Positions 7,361 through 15,426 of a DNA stretch of 19,596 nucleotides are shown here, in pieces. Under the pieces are notes generated by a model. The model saw only the letters and a program-made list of their open reading frames with translations. It was not told where the DNA came from and searched no databases. Numbering within the stretch: position 1 is the first letter of the stretch; each line of letters starts with the position of its first letter. The DNA comes from M55B112 sp040880545 (GTDB lineage: Bacteria; Bacteroidota; Bacteroidia; Bacteroidales; GCA-2748055), in contig JBBDIE010000130.1 in the NCBI GenBank assembly GCA_040880545.1, forward strand, positions 1-19,596, read 5' to 3'. The position numbers and the translations under genes were made by a program.

Positions 7361-9078
7361 TTTCCCCGTGGCAGCTTTTCATCCGGCCAGTCATTACTGA
7401 AATCCTTCCAGTATTCCCCAATGGTCGATTTAATATCCTTCCTGAGAATAAGGATCCCCAGCAGGTTTGGAACGGTCATCAGGGCAATTGTAATGTACGA
7501 CAGGTTCCATACAATGGTGGTATCGGTAAACGAAGCCACGAAAAATGCTACCACGTAAAACATCCTGTAAATGATCACATACCTGGTACCAAACAGGTAA
7601 GTCACGGCACGGTCGCCATAATACGACCAGGATATGGCTGTTGAAAACGCAAATAGCAGTAATCCGATGGCTACTATATACTGCCCTGAATTCCCGAGAA
7701 TACTTCTTTTAAACGCTTCTGTGGTCAGGGCCGCACTATGTATCAGTGATTTTCCATGAAAATTCATGTTATCACCTGAAAAGTCGGGGCGCCCGTTACG
7801 AACGCCCAGGGTACCCGAATAGAGGCCATCGCCCTGGTAAACAAGCACTTCTTCTGCGAAGGACTCCGCATGCAGCACGGTAATTCCGGAGGTTGTGATC
7901 ACTCCTTCGGAAACTTCCAGATTACCTTCAAACTTCCGTAATAAAGTATCGTTGCTGAAATACCTGCTCAGCAACTCTTTGGCTGATAGTTCAGATTCGT
8001 GATAGCTTTCTGCCAGTATCTCCAAATCGGCCTTTTCAAACCTGTTGTCTATCTTCTCGTTCCACACTCCGGAGGATAGCAGCACCAGGCCGGTAATGGT
8101 ACAAATAATGATTGTATCGATGAACGGTTCAAGTATGGCCACCATTCCTTCCGAAACGGGTTCGTGAGCCCTGGCCGCCGAGTGTGCTATGGGCGCAGAA
8201 CCCTGACCGGCCTCATTGGAAAACAGTCCCCTGTTCACGCCTTTATTAAAGGTAAATGCAAACGAGGCACCCAAAAAGCCTCCCACAGCAGCGGTACCCG
8301 TGAAGGCATCTGTGAATATGGAGAAAAACGAGGGAATGATATTCTGGTAATTGGTACCGATCACGAGAATTGCGCCGATTACATAGATCAGCGCCATCGC
8401 AGGAACAAGCCTCGAAGTTACGTTGGCAATACGCTTGATACCGCCGATAATGACCAGTCCCAATAATATAGCAAGTACTGCACCGGTGATGACATGTTCG
8501 ATCCCGAATGATTTGAACAATGCAGCAGCAATACTATTGATCTGCGGCAGACTGCCTGTGCCAAATGAGGAGAGGATGGTGGCGAATGCAAAAAAAGCAC
8601 CCAGAATTGCACCGGTTTTGATGAGTTTACCTGAACGGGTTTTGATGTTCAACCGCTTTTTCATATAATACATCGGACCACCTGAAACTGTACCGTCAGG
8701 AAGAATATCACGGTATTTATGGGAGATGGTGACCTCAACAAATTTAGTACACATGCCAAAAACAGCGGTTATCAGCATCCAGAACAATGCGGCGGGTCCC
8801 CCCAGGTGTATGGCCAGAGCCACTCCGGCTATATTTCCTGTGCCCACCGTGCCCGACAGGGCCGTGGTGAGCGCCTGGAAATGAGAGGTGTCGCCGATAT
8901 CTCCCTTACGATCGAACTTTCCCCTGACGATCTTCAGCGCATGGCCAAAATAACGTACCTGGGGAAATCCCAGGTATATGGTAAAAAATACACCGGTAAG
9001 TAACAGTAAGTAAACAAACCACCAATGACCGCCCAGATAATCATTCAACCCCAGAAGAAAGTTGTTAATTTTTTGCAT
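7357..9078 (-). CDS. Sodium:alanine/glycine symporter, AGCS family
   Basis: A 573-residue polytopic inner-membrane protein. Family signatures include GTGNIAGVALAIHLGGPAA (79-97), SGGPMYYMK (132-140), and the diagnostic NRGLFSNEAGQGSAPIAHS (282-300), followed by ILEPFIDTIIICTITG. The family co-transports alanine or glycine with Na+ (sometimes H+); the substrate here is inferred only. It is longer than the usual 450-490 residues because about 100 hydrophilic residues (roughly 340-445) are inserted in one loop between membrane segments, described under findings. The ATG at 9078 is the only reasonable start, since the next Met is at residue 101. The 3' end overlaps rlmD by 4 bases. A hybrid kinase gene lies 104 bases upstream on the same strand. 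Confidence 0.94.
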   Translation of the reverse strand: MQKINNFLLGLNDYLGGHWWFVYLLLLTGVFFTIYLGFPQVRYFGHALKIVRGKFDRKGDIGDTSHFQALTTALSGTVGTGNIAGVALAIHLGGPAALFWMLITAVFGMCTKFVEVTISHKYRDILPDGTVSGGPMYYMKKRLNIKTRSGKLIKTGAILGAFFAFATILSSFGTGSLPQINSIAAALFKSFGIEHVITGAVLAILLGLVIIGGIKRIANVTSRLVPAMALIYVIGAILVIGTNYQNIIPSFFSIFTDAFTGTAAVGGFLGASFAFTFNKGVNRGLFSNEAGQGSAPIAHSAARAHEPVSEGMVAILEPFIDTIIICTITGLVLLSSGVWNEKIDNRFEKADLEILAESYHESELSAKELLSRYFSNDTLLRKFEGNLEVSEGVITTSGITVLHAESFAEEVLVYQGDGLYSGTLGVRNGRPDFSGDNMNFHGKSLIHSAALTTEAFKRSILGNSGQYIVAIGLLLFAFSTAISWSYYGDRAVTYLFGTRYVIIYRMFYVVAFFVASFTDTTIVWNLSYITIALMTVPNLLGILILRKDIKSTIGEYWKDFSNDWPDEKLPRGN

Positions 9079-9182
9079 GCAAAGCTATTTTTTGGTTGCA
9101 GGGATTAAAAATAACAAAAAAACAGTGCAACGGAGTACATAATCCGATCGTTTGGCGGTGTCGTAACTTTTACCACCTGCCT

Positions 9183-11534
9183 TCACCCTTCCACTACCCT
9201 TTTTATTACTTCCAGTAATCCTTGCTTGCTGTAAGGTTTGGAGATATAATCGTTGAACCCTAACCCCAGGGATTTTCTGCGCTCCCCTTCCAGTGCATGG
9301 GCCGACTGTGCCACCACCTTTAATGCGGGATACTGTTCCCGAATGATATGCAGTGTTTGTATCCCGCTCATTACCGGCATCTGTAGATCCATCAGGACAA
9401 TGTCTGGTAATTCTTCCCTTTCCAGTATCTTCAGGGCTTTGTATCCCGAATCGGCTGTAACAGTCTGGATTCCCTCATAACGCAATATAGTGGTCATTAA
9501 CATCAGGCTGTCCTGATCATCATCAACCATAAGCACCTTTATCTTCGACGAAACAGCAAATTCCCGTGATGCGGCATCCCTGTTTTCGTTTAATTCAAAC
9601 CCGCTCTTCAGGGGAAGTTCAAGGTAAAAGGTTGAACCGGAATCCTTTTCCGATTCCACCCAGATCTTCCCATTGAGCAACCCGGTAAGATTCCTGCAAA
9701 TAGCCAGTCCCAGTCCGGTACCTCCATACTTCCTCACATTGGAACCATCCACTTGCCTGAACTGATCAAAAATGATCTCGATATTTTTCTGGTCGATACC
9801 AATACCTGTATCCTTCACGAAAAACCGGATACTCTTATCATTCATATTCATGTAACCAATGGTTATTTCACCCTGGATAGTAAACTTAACCGCATTATTT
9901 ATCAGGTTCTGAAGTATCTGGGTAAGCCGGACCAGGTCCCCTTCCATAGCTTCTGTCCTTTTTACCGGGTCAGGCAGGTACTTTATCACTACGTTCTTCC
10001 TTCCACGCTGCTCCAACTGCAACCTTCCGTATGTAAGCAGCTCATTGAACAGGTTTTCCAGAATCAATTTTGTATAGGAGACCGATAACTGATTGCTTTC
10101 AATCTTGGCCAAATCTATAATATCAGACATCAAAGCCAGCAATTGCTCCGAGTTCCTGTTGATCCTTTTAACGTATTCTGCCTGGGATGTTGCATCAATG
10201 TCCTTTTCGGTAAGCAGATTTGCAAACCCAACGATGGAGTTCATGGGGGTTCTTATCTCATGTGACATGTTGGCAAGAAAAGCTGATTTCAGTTTGTCAC
10301 TCTCCACAGCTTTCTCTTTGGCTGCGATCAACTCTTTTTCAAAAGCAACCTTGTCGCTCACATCCCTGATGATAAACAACACGTAATCCTTATCAAGATC
10401 AGGATTCTTTACCAATACACTTTTTGAGTTCATGTGCATATAGTGCCCATCCCGGTGCCTGGCCCTGTATTCTATGGCCATATAGCCACTCTTGACCAAT
10501 TCAGGAACCAGGCTTTTCATCCTGTCGATATCCTCCGGGTGTATTCGATCTTTATCCTCCAGAACACGATACTCTTCCAGGGTATATCCGAGCATCTCAG
10601 TATAGGCATTATTCAGGATAACTGCATTACCATCCGTATCAAACAACCCGATCCGGTCGTCGGCTGCCTGAATGAGTGAACGATAAATCTTCTCACTCTG
10701 TTTTAATGCCAGCTCTGATGCTTTCAGCTCTTTTTTGTACTGTTGCGACTCGGTTTTATCGGTTACAATAGCAATAAAAAGATCTTTACCGGTTCCCCTG
10801 AAAAGATGTGCATGGACCTCAAGGTAGATCTTATTGCCATGATAATCATTCGTATTCACTTCTACCTTCATGTTGCCTTTATCATACAGGTCCTTCTTCA
10901 TCTGATACCTGCTGTCTACGATACTTTTTTCCACCAACACATACGGGTCTAGTCCGATGAGTGCCTCCGGTTTGGTGCCGTACAATTTAGCAGCGGCATC
11001 ATTGACCTCAATGATCTTTCCGGGTTCCCTGTCCTTTCCCATGGAAACAATTAAAATGGACTCGTTGCTGTTTCTGAAAATAAATTCAAATTTACCCCAA
11101 TCCTCTGCTTTGCTGAGCATATGTCCGTACCTGTGAGAAATATCCATGGCTATTCCTCCTGTAAGTATCGGGTTCCCTTGCTTATCCCGGGAAAAAACCG
11201 TCCCCCTGTTGTAGTACCATGCCCATTGATCATTCACCTTCAAACGGTATTCAAACTCGTAAATTTCAATTTCACCGAAAATAAACTTGTCGAATACTTT
11301 TGTGTGCTCCTCCCTGTCATCCGTATGTATCTGTTTATTCAACGCTGTCACCGGTACGGTGAAATCCGAACCATGATACCCCAATATTTCACTCAGCTTC
11401 GGACTAATGATCAGCTGCTGGTTTAAGACATCCCAATACCACCAGTGGATGTCCACAGCATTCATCGCCTCATTGAAAATATCAGACGGATTCAGAAATT
11501 CCGGCGGAATATTATTACGAAGTAATTCGCTCAT
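9183..11534 (-). CDS. Cytoplasmic hybrid sensor histidine kinase, PAS-PAS-PAS-HisKA-HATPase-REC
   Basis: A 783-residue protein without membrane segments or a signal peptide. Three PAS-like modules are visible at about 22-135, 145-262 and 280-395, each ending in a PAC-type motif (AMDISHR, IVTDKTE, IIRDVSD). HisKA follows with phospho-acceptor His425 in SHEIRTPMN. The ATPase domain has the N box around NLINNAVKF (543-551), DTGIGI (575-580) and GGTGLGL (604-610). A C-terminal receiver (about 664-780) has acidic residues Asp671-673, phospho-acceptor Asp716 in LMDLQMP, and Lys766. All phosphotransfer residues are present, so it should be active. There is no DNA-binding output domain and no adjacent response regulator or Hpt protein, so the downstream partner is elsewhere. 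The protein has a single cysteine (in AICRN), which argues against thiol-based sensing. Confidence 0.94.
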   Translation of the reverse strand: MSELLRNNIPPEFLNPSDIFNEAMNAVDIHWWYWDVLNQQLIISPKLSEILGYHGSDFTVPVTALNKQIHTDDREEHTKVFDKFIFGEIEIYEFEYRLKVNDQWAWYYNRGTVFSRDKQGNPILTGGIAMDISHRYGHMLSKAEDWGKFEFIFRNSNESILIVSMGKDREPGKIIEVNDAAAKLYGTKPEALIGLDPYVLVEKSIVDSRYQMKKDLYDKGNMKVEVNTNDYHGNKIYLEVHAHLFRGTGKDLFIAIVTDKTESQQYKKELKASELALKQSEKIYRSLIQAADDRIGLFDTDGNAVILNNAYTEMLGYTLEEYRVLEDKDRIHPEDIDRMKSLVPELVKSGYMAIEYRARHRDGHYMHMNSKSVLVKNPDLDKDYVLFIIRDVSDKVAFEKELIAAKEKAVESDKLKSAFLANMSHEIRTPMNSIVGFANLLTEKDIDATSQAEYVKRINRNSEQLLALMSDIIDLAKIESNQLSVSYTKLILENLFNELLTYGRLQLEQRGRKNVVIKYLPDPVKRTEAMEGDLVRLTQILQNLINNAVKFTIQGEITIGYMNMNDKSIRFFVKDTGIGIDQKNIEIIFDQFRQVDGSNVRKYGGTGLGLAICRNLTGLLNGKIWVESEKDSGSTFYLELPLKSGFELNENRDAASREFAVSSKIKVLMVDDDQDSLMLMTTILRYEGIQTVTADSGYKALKILEREELPDIVLMDLQMPVMSGIQTLHIIREQYPALKVVAQSAHALEGERRKSLGLGFNDYISKPYSKQGLLEVIKRVVEG

Positions 11535-11575
11535 TATCTATATAGTGCATGCCTGTCTTAAAATAATGACCAGCT

Positions 11576-11606
11576 ACAGGTGATCAGGCTCAGAAATGCC
11601 ACCTGT
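11576..11606. repeat. Inverted repeat upstream of the hybrid kinase gene
   Basis: ACAGGTG at 11576-11582 is the exact reverse complement of CACCTGT at 11600-11606, with 17 bases between. It sits 42-72 bases before the kinase start codon, so it could be an operator or a hairpin in the 5' leader. A partial palindrome, ACAGGTACCTTGT, at about 11712-11724 shares the ACAGGT half-site. Confidence 0.4.
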
Positions 11607-11619
11607 CCTCTCATTTATT

Positions 11620-11627
11620 CAAAACTA
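11620..11627 (-). promoter_or_regulatory. Candidate -7 box for the hybrid kinase
   Basis: On the minus strand the sequence reads TAGTTTTG, which fits TAnnTTTG. It would place the transcription start roughly 78 bases before the ATG at 11534. No good -33 TTTG lies at the usual distance, so this is a weak call. Confidence 0.28.
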
Positions 11628-11981
11628 ATTAATTTCCCGGTTGTTATAATGGAAAATCAAAATTTTTGAAATTAATTATTTTCATTCTATACAAATCTGT
11701 GCATTGTGACGACAGGTACCTTGTGGACAGATTCGATCTATGAAAGTAAACCGGACGGACCAGGGATGAAATGACTGTTTTGAAGTCGGGAATAAAGCAG
11801 TTATTAACGTTTTTAGGCTAGCACGTCAACATATTATCTGCTTTCTTTATGCTATTAATTATAAGCCCCCGTTACAACAGAATCGAACACTGCAGGTATA
11901 CAAAAAACCAACAAAACAGCAGAAAATGAGCAAGTTTACAATTATGTGACTTTTATTACATTCCACCCCGATTGTTCTGCA

Positions 11982-11989
11982 TATTTTTG
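11982..11989 (+). promoter_or_regulatory. Candidate -7 box for the thioredoxin operon
   Basis: TATTTTTG matches TAnnTTTG exactly and lies 62 bases before the ATG of the first thioredoxin gene, giving a leader of about 55 bases. I see no exact -33 TTTG at the expected distance, so the upstream element would be degenerate. Confidence 0.45.
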
Positions 11990-12051
11990 CAGCGTAAGTT
12001 TTGAGAGAGTTATACGACTAAGTACAAAACAGAAATTAAACAGATTACATT

Positions 12052-12411
12052 ATGAGTTTAGAACATTTAACTGCAGATACATTCAAACAGAAAGTATTTA
12101 ACTACGAAGCCGGCAAGGAGTGGAAATATGAAGGCGACAAGCCTGCGATCATTGATTTCTATGCCGACTGGTGTGCACCCTGTAAGATTATTGCTCCAAT
12201 ACTTGAAGAATTGCAGGAAGAATATGGTGATAAATTAACCATTTACAAAGTAAATACCGAAGAGCAAAGAGAATTAGGTTCTGTATTCGGTATTCAGAGT
12301 ATTCCTTCACTGTTGTTCATTCCATCGGAAGGGCAACCGCAAATGGCCATGGGAGCACTCCCGAAAGAGACTTTCAAACAGGCAATTTCAGAAGTATTGA
12401 ATGTAAATTAA
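12052..12411 (+). CDS. Thioredoxin-family protein, cytosolic, WCAPC active site
   Basis: A 119-residue thioredoxin fold. The active site is WCAPC (Cys41, Cys44) after the FYAD strand, with the cis-proline in SIPS (Pro85) and the C-terminal helix. The classic site is CGPC; here the first X residue is alanine, a variant also seen in functional thioredoxins. There is no signal peptide, and an in-frame TAA 15 bases upstream of the ATG excludes a hidden N-terminal extension, so it should be cytosolic. Eleven bases separate it from a second, clearly related thioredoxin gene with a lipoprotein signal, so this is probably a duplicated pair in one operon. The likely role is thiol-disulfide exchange, with thioredoxin reductase encoded elsewhere. 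Confidence 0.93.
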   Translation: MSLEHLTADTFKQKVFNYEAGKEWKYEGDKPAIIDFYADWCAPCKIIAPILEELQEEYGDKLTIYKVNTEEQRELGSVFGIQSIPSLLFIPSEGQPQMAMGALPKETFKQAISEVLNVN

Positions 12412-12422
12412 TAAGAATAACT

Positions 12423-12959
12423 ATGCTTAGAAAATACGTATTAGCGTTGTTCCTTGGCTCACTTGCAGTTACAGGTTGTGGCAGCAATGGAAGTGAGCCC
12501 ACGGGAAATGAAACGGAAAAAGAGACATCTGCCATCGTTGCTGATAGTAAGAAATCTTCAGAAGGATACACCATTCAGCTGACCAAAGCTGAGTTTCTGG
12601 AAAAGGTGATGAATTACGAAGCAAATCCTGAAGAATGGATTTATGAGGGTGATCGTCCGGCACTTATCGATTTTTATGCCGACTGGTGCGGACCATGCAA
12701 AATTGCATCTCCCATACTGGAAGAACTGGCAGAAGAATATGACGGCCAGATTTATGTTTACAAAATAGATACAGAGGTGGAACGTGAGTTGGCTTCCGTA
12801 TTCGGGATCAGGAGTATTCCTTCCTTTCTTTTCGTTCCGGAAAAGGGCAAACCTACCATGAGTAATGGTATAGCAAGGACCCCGGAAGAGACAAAGAAAA
12901 TGTTTTCTCAAATGATCGACGAGATTCTGCTGGGGAAAAGCAGTAGCGAAACGTTATAA
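12423..12959 (+). CDS. Thioredoxin-family lipoprotein, WCGPC active site
   Basis: A 178-residue protein. Residues 1-18 are a signal peptide ending in lipobox VTGC with lipidated Cys19. A Ser/Glu/Lys-rich linker (20-50) follows, then a thioredoxin domain with WCGPC (Cys89, Cys92) and cis-Pro133 in SIPS. Outside the active site it closely resembles the upstream protein: both have NYEA, YEGD, FYADWC, PILEEL, EEY and SVFGI segments in the same order. No acidic cluster follows the lipidated cysteine (GSNGSE), so it lacks the known Bacteroidota surface-export signal and probably faces the periplasm. There it could reduce or isomerise disulfides, but it would need an electron source that is not encoded here. 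The gene ends just before a strong intrinsic terminator. Confidence 0.93.
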   Translation: MLRKYVLALFLGSLAVTGCGSNGSEPTGNETEKETSAIVADSKKSSEGYTIQLTKAEFLEKVMNYEANPEEWIYEGDRPALIDFYADWCGPCKIASPILEELAEEYDGQIYVYKIDTEVERELASVFGIRSIPSFLFVPEKGKPTMSNGIARTPEETKKMFSQMIDEILLGKSSSETL

Positions 12960-12992
12960 TTCGATTGAAATAATTGGGTTCGTAATTTTGAC

Positions 12993-13020
12993 AAAAGTCG
13001 GGCAATGGCCCGACTTTTTT
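12993..13020 (+). terminator. Rho-independent terminator of the thioredoxin operon
   Basis: A perfect 11-bp stem, AAAAGTCGGGC paired with GCCCGACTTTT, around the loop AATG, continuing into a T run ending at 13020. It begins 34 bases after the stop codon of the lipoprotein thioredoxin. The A-flank and T-tract symmetry would also give a fold on the other strand. Confidence 0.9.
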
Positions 13021-13051
13021 GTTACTATTCAGACATATCTGTGTATCTTTA
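13018..13051 (+). promoter_or_regulatory. Candidate promoter for endonuclease IV
   Basis: TTTG at 13018-13021 (-33 element) and TATCTTTA at 13044-13051 (-7 element, one mismatch to TAnnTTTG) are separated by 22 bases. Transcription would start about 15 bases before the nfo ATG at 13073. The -33 element is formed by the T tract of the preceding terminator. Confidence 0.42.
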
Positions 13052-13072
13052 CGAAAACAATCAGGTTCATTT

Positions 13073-13918
13073 ATGAAATATATAGGAGCACATGTCAGTG
13101 CAGCAGGGGGAGTGGAAAATGCCCCTCTGAATGCCAAAACTATCGGAGCTACCGCTTTCGGCCTGTTTACGCGAAATCAAAGACAATGGACCCCTAAACC
13201 ATTACAGCAGGAGAGCATCGATGCATTTAAATTAAATTGCAAAAATAACGGCTATGGTCCCGGTCAGATATTGCCCCACGACAGCTATCTCATCAACCTG
13301 GGACACCCGGAAAAAGAGGGACTGGATAAATCGAGGAGCGCATTCCTGGACGAAATGCAGCGGTGCGAACTCCTGGGAATAGACCTGCTCAACTTTCACC
13401 CGGGTAGCCATCTGAAACTCATTTCGGAAGAACAGTGCCTTGAAATCATTGCAGACAGCATTAATATTGCACTAAATAAAACAAAAGGGGTCACCGCCGT
13501 AATCGAAAATACTGCCGGACAGGGTACCAATATGGGTTACTCTTTTGAACAACTGAAATATATAATCGACCTGGTAGACGACAAACAACGGGTGGGCGTC
13601 TGTATCGATACGTGTCATGCCTACTCCGCAGGTTATGATATTAAAACCGGAGAGGGATTTGATGATGTGTTCGGACAATTTGGAGAGATCATCGGCTTTG
13701 ATTACCTGAAAGGAATGCACCTGAATGACTCGAAAAAAGAGCTGGGTTCACGGGTTGACAGGCACGACAGTCTGGGAGATGGCACCCTGGGAACTGAAGT
13801 CTTTAAAAGAATCATGACCGACAGCCGTTTTGACAATATACCCCTGATACTGGAAACCCCTGATGAATCCAGATGGAAATCTGAGATAAAACTTTTGAAA
13901 AGCATGCAGTCAGGCTGA
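13073..13918 (+). CDS. nfo: Endonuclease IV, apurinic/apyrimidinic endonuclease
   Basis: A 281-residue TIM-barrel AP endonuclease for base-excision repair. It cleaves 5' to abasic sites and removes 3' blocking groups. Every zinc ligand known from E. coli Nfo is present at the same residue number: His69, His109, Glu145, Asp179, His182, His216, Asp229, His231 and Glu261. Recognisable segments are GAHVSAAGG at the N-terminus, NFHPG (107-111), VIENTAGQG (143-151), CIDTCHA (177-183), HLNDSK (216-221) and DRHDSLG (229-235). This exact register supports the ATG at 13073; an upstream in-frame start at 13019 lies inside the preceding terminator and would add residues the family lacks. It has its own candidate promoter and is followed 68 bases later by pyruvate kinase. 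Confidence 0.97.
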   Translation: MKYIGAHVSAAGGVENAPLNAKTIGATAFGLFTRNQRQWTPKPLQQESIDAFKLNCKNNGYGPGQILPHDSYLINLGHPEKEGLDKSRSAFLDEMQRCELLGIDLLNFHPGSHLKLISEEQCLEIIADSINIALNKTKGVTAVIENTAGQGTNMGYSFEQLKYIIDLVDDKQRVGVCIDTCHAYSAGYDIKTGEGFDDVFGQFGEIIGFDYLKGMHLNDSKKELGSRVDRHDSLGDGTLGTEVFKRIMTDSRFDNIPLILETPDESRWKSEIKLLKSMQSG

Positions 13919-13986
13919 TATTTGAAAGAATGTTCCGCTTAATCAGGATATCTGCTATTTATTCAATTTAATAAACCATACATACG

Positions 13987-15417
13987 ATGAGACACGAGCG
14001 ATCACATGCCAAGATAATTGCAACGATTGGCCCTGCCAGTGAAGATAAAAAAGTACTGGAAAAGATGTTCCATGAGGGGATTGATGTTGTCAGGCTGAAC
14101 TTTTCACACGGGGGGCACGATGAGCAACTGGCGCGAATTAAAACAGTATTACAACTGAATGAAGAGCTGGGATCCAATGTTGCATTACTGGCCGATTTAC
14201 AGGGTCCGAAATTGCGCGTTGGTATTATGAAGAACGATGAGGTAATGCTTACTGAAGGACAGGAGTTCAGGTTAACCACAAAAAAATGTGAAGGAACAGA
14301 AGAACAGGCGTATATCAGTTACGAGTTGCTCCCACAGGACGTGAAAAAAGGGGATATCATTCTGATCGATGACGGGAAACTTCAGTTAAGGGTGCTTGGT
14401 ACCGAGGGAGATTCCATCGTGAAAACGGAGGTAATTGTAGGGGGGCCGCTCTCCTCGAAAAAAGGAGTGAACCTGCCCAGTACCAAAATATCCAAACCCA
14501 GCCTCACTGAAAAGGATATAGAGGATGCGAAATTTGCCCTGGACCATAACGTGGATTGGATCGCTCTTTCATTTGTCAGGAGGGCCCAGGATATACTTGA
14601 TCTGAAAGAGATCATCAAAGCGTCTGGAAAAAATACCAGTGTAATTGCAAAAATTGAAAAACCCGAAGCACTGGAAGAGCTTGACGAGATCATCGAAGTT
14701 TCGGACGCCATTATGGTTGCCCGTGGTGACCTAGGGGTGGAGATAGATTTTCACAAAGTACCACTTATCCAGAAGAGCATTGTCAATAAGTGCATCTCCA
14801 TGTCAAAGCCTGTAATCATTGCCACCCAAATGATGGAAAGTATGATCACCAATGCCACCCCCACACGTGCGGAGGCCAATGACGTGGCCAATGCCGTACT
14901 GGACGGGGCTGACACGGTAATGCTGAGTGGTGAAACCTCCGTGGGTAAATACCCGGCGGAGACCATCGTCAATATGCAGAAGATCATTGATTCAACCGAA
15001 TTTAAGGGTTTCCATTTCTTCAGAAAACATCCCCCTAAAATACACAATGAAACGTTTCTTCAGGATAGTGTATGCTACAATGCCGTAGTCATGGCTGAAC
15101 AGTCGGAAGCGACTGCCATCATATGTCTCACCAACTCGGGTTATACCGCATACCGGATTAGTTCCCACCGGCCCAGGGCCAATATATTCACCTTTACCAT
15201 GAACAGTGAACTGCTCAGGAAAATGTCGCTGGTATGGGGGGTGCGTGCTTTTTACTTCCCCGATTGCCAGAATGTAAATGAATATGTCGATTACTCGCTC
15301 AGCTTTCTGCTAAGCCAGAATTTGATAAAAAAGAACGATCTTGTGGTACATGTTGGGAGTATCCCTGTTTTCATGAAGGGAAAAACCAACATGATCAAGC
15401 TTAGTAAGGTTGAGTAA
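13987..15417 (+). CDS. pyk: Pyruvate kinase
   Basis: A 476-residue glycolytic enzyme that converts phosphoenolpyruvate and ADP to pyruvate and ATP. Family motifs include KIIATIGPAS (9-18), RLNFSHG (36-42), LLADLQGPKLRVG (67-79), IAKIEKPEAL (220-229) with the proton-donor region Lys222 and metal ligand Glu224, VARGDLGVE (244-252) with metal ligand Asp248, IIATQMMESM (277-286), PTRAEANDVANAV (292-304) and the SGETSVGKYP segment (314-323). The C-terminal allosteric domain occupies about 340-476. The residue equivalent to Glu117 of muscle pyruvate kinase is Lys75, the state linked with independence from K+. It precedes the HD-domain gene by 9 bases, so the two probably share a transcript. Confidence 0.97.
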   Translation: MRHERSHAKIIATIGPASEDKKVLEKMFHEGIDVVRLNFSHGGHDEQLARIKTVLQLNEELGSNVALLADLQGPKLRVGIMKNDEVMLTEGQEFRLTTKKCEGTEEQAYISYELLPQDVKKGDIILIDDGKLQLRVLGTEGDSIVKTEVIVGGPLSSKKGVNLPSTKISKPSLTEKDIEDAKFALDHNVDWIALSFVRRAQDILDLKEIIKASGKNTSVIAKIEKPEALEELDEIIEVSDAIMVARGDLGVEIDFHKVPLIQKSIVNKCISMSKPVIIATQMMESMITNATPTRAEANDVANAVLDGADTVMLSGETSVGKYPAETIVNMQKIIDSTEFKGFHFFRKHPPKIHNETFLQDSVCYNAVVMAEQSEATAIICLTNSGYTAYRISSHRPRANIFTFTMNSELLRKMSLVWGVRAFYFPDCQNVNEYVDYSLSFLLSQNLIKKNDLVVHVGSIPVFMKGKTNMIKLSKVE

Positions 15418-15426
15418 TTAAATGGA

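Larger units (their letters stand above)
11535..12051. other. Divergent intergenic region between the hybrid kinase and the thioredoxin genes
   Basis: A 517-base stretch without a supportable gene; the longest ATG-started frames I traced are about ten codons. It must hold the promoters of both flanking genes. It contains a 7-bp inverted repeat near the kinase side (11576-11606), a further partial palindrome with the same ACAGGT core near 11712, an AT-rich tract at about 11640-11700, and candidate -7 boxes for both genes, listed separately. I see no tRNA-like fold and no clear terminator. Confidence 0.6.

Noticed and set aside
9080..9087. TAGCTTTG on the minus strand, an exact TAnnTTTG match just before the AGCS start codon
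   Set aside because: It ends one base before the ATG at 9078, so transcription would start inside the coding region, and there is no other start codon nearby. The -33 candidate is also 27 bases away. It is probably chance.
11641..11700. AT-rich near-palindrome around TCAAAATTTTTGA as a replication-related or attachment site
   Set aside because: The symmetry is short and expected in AT-rich DNA; no DnaA boxes, integrase gene or flanking duplicates are present.
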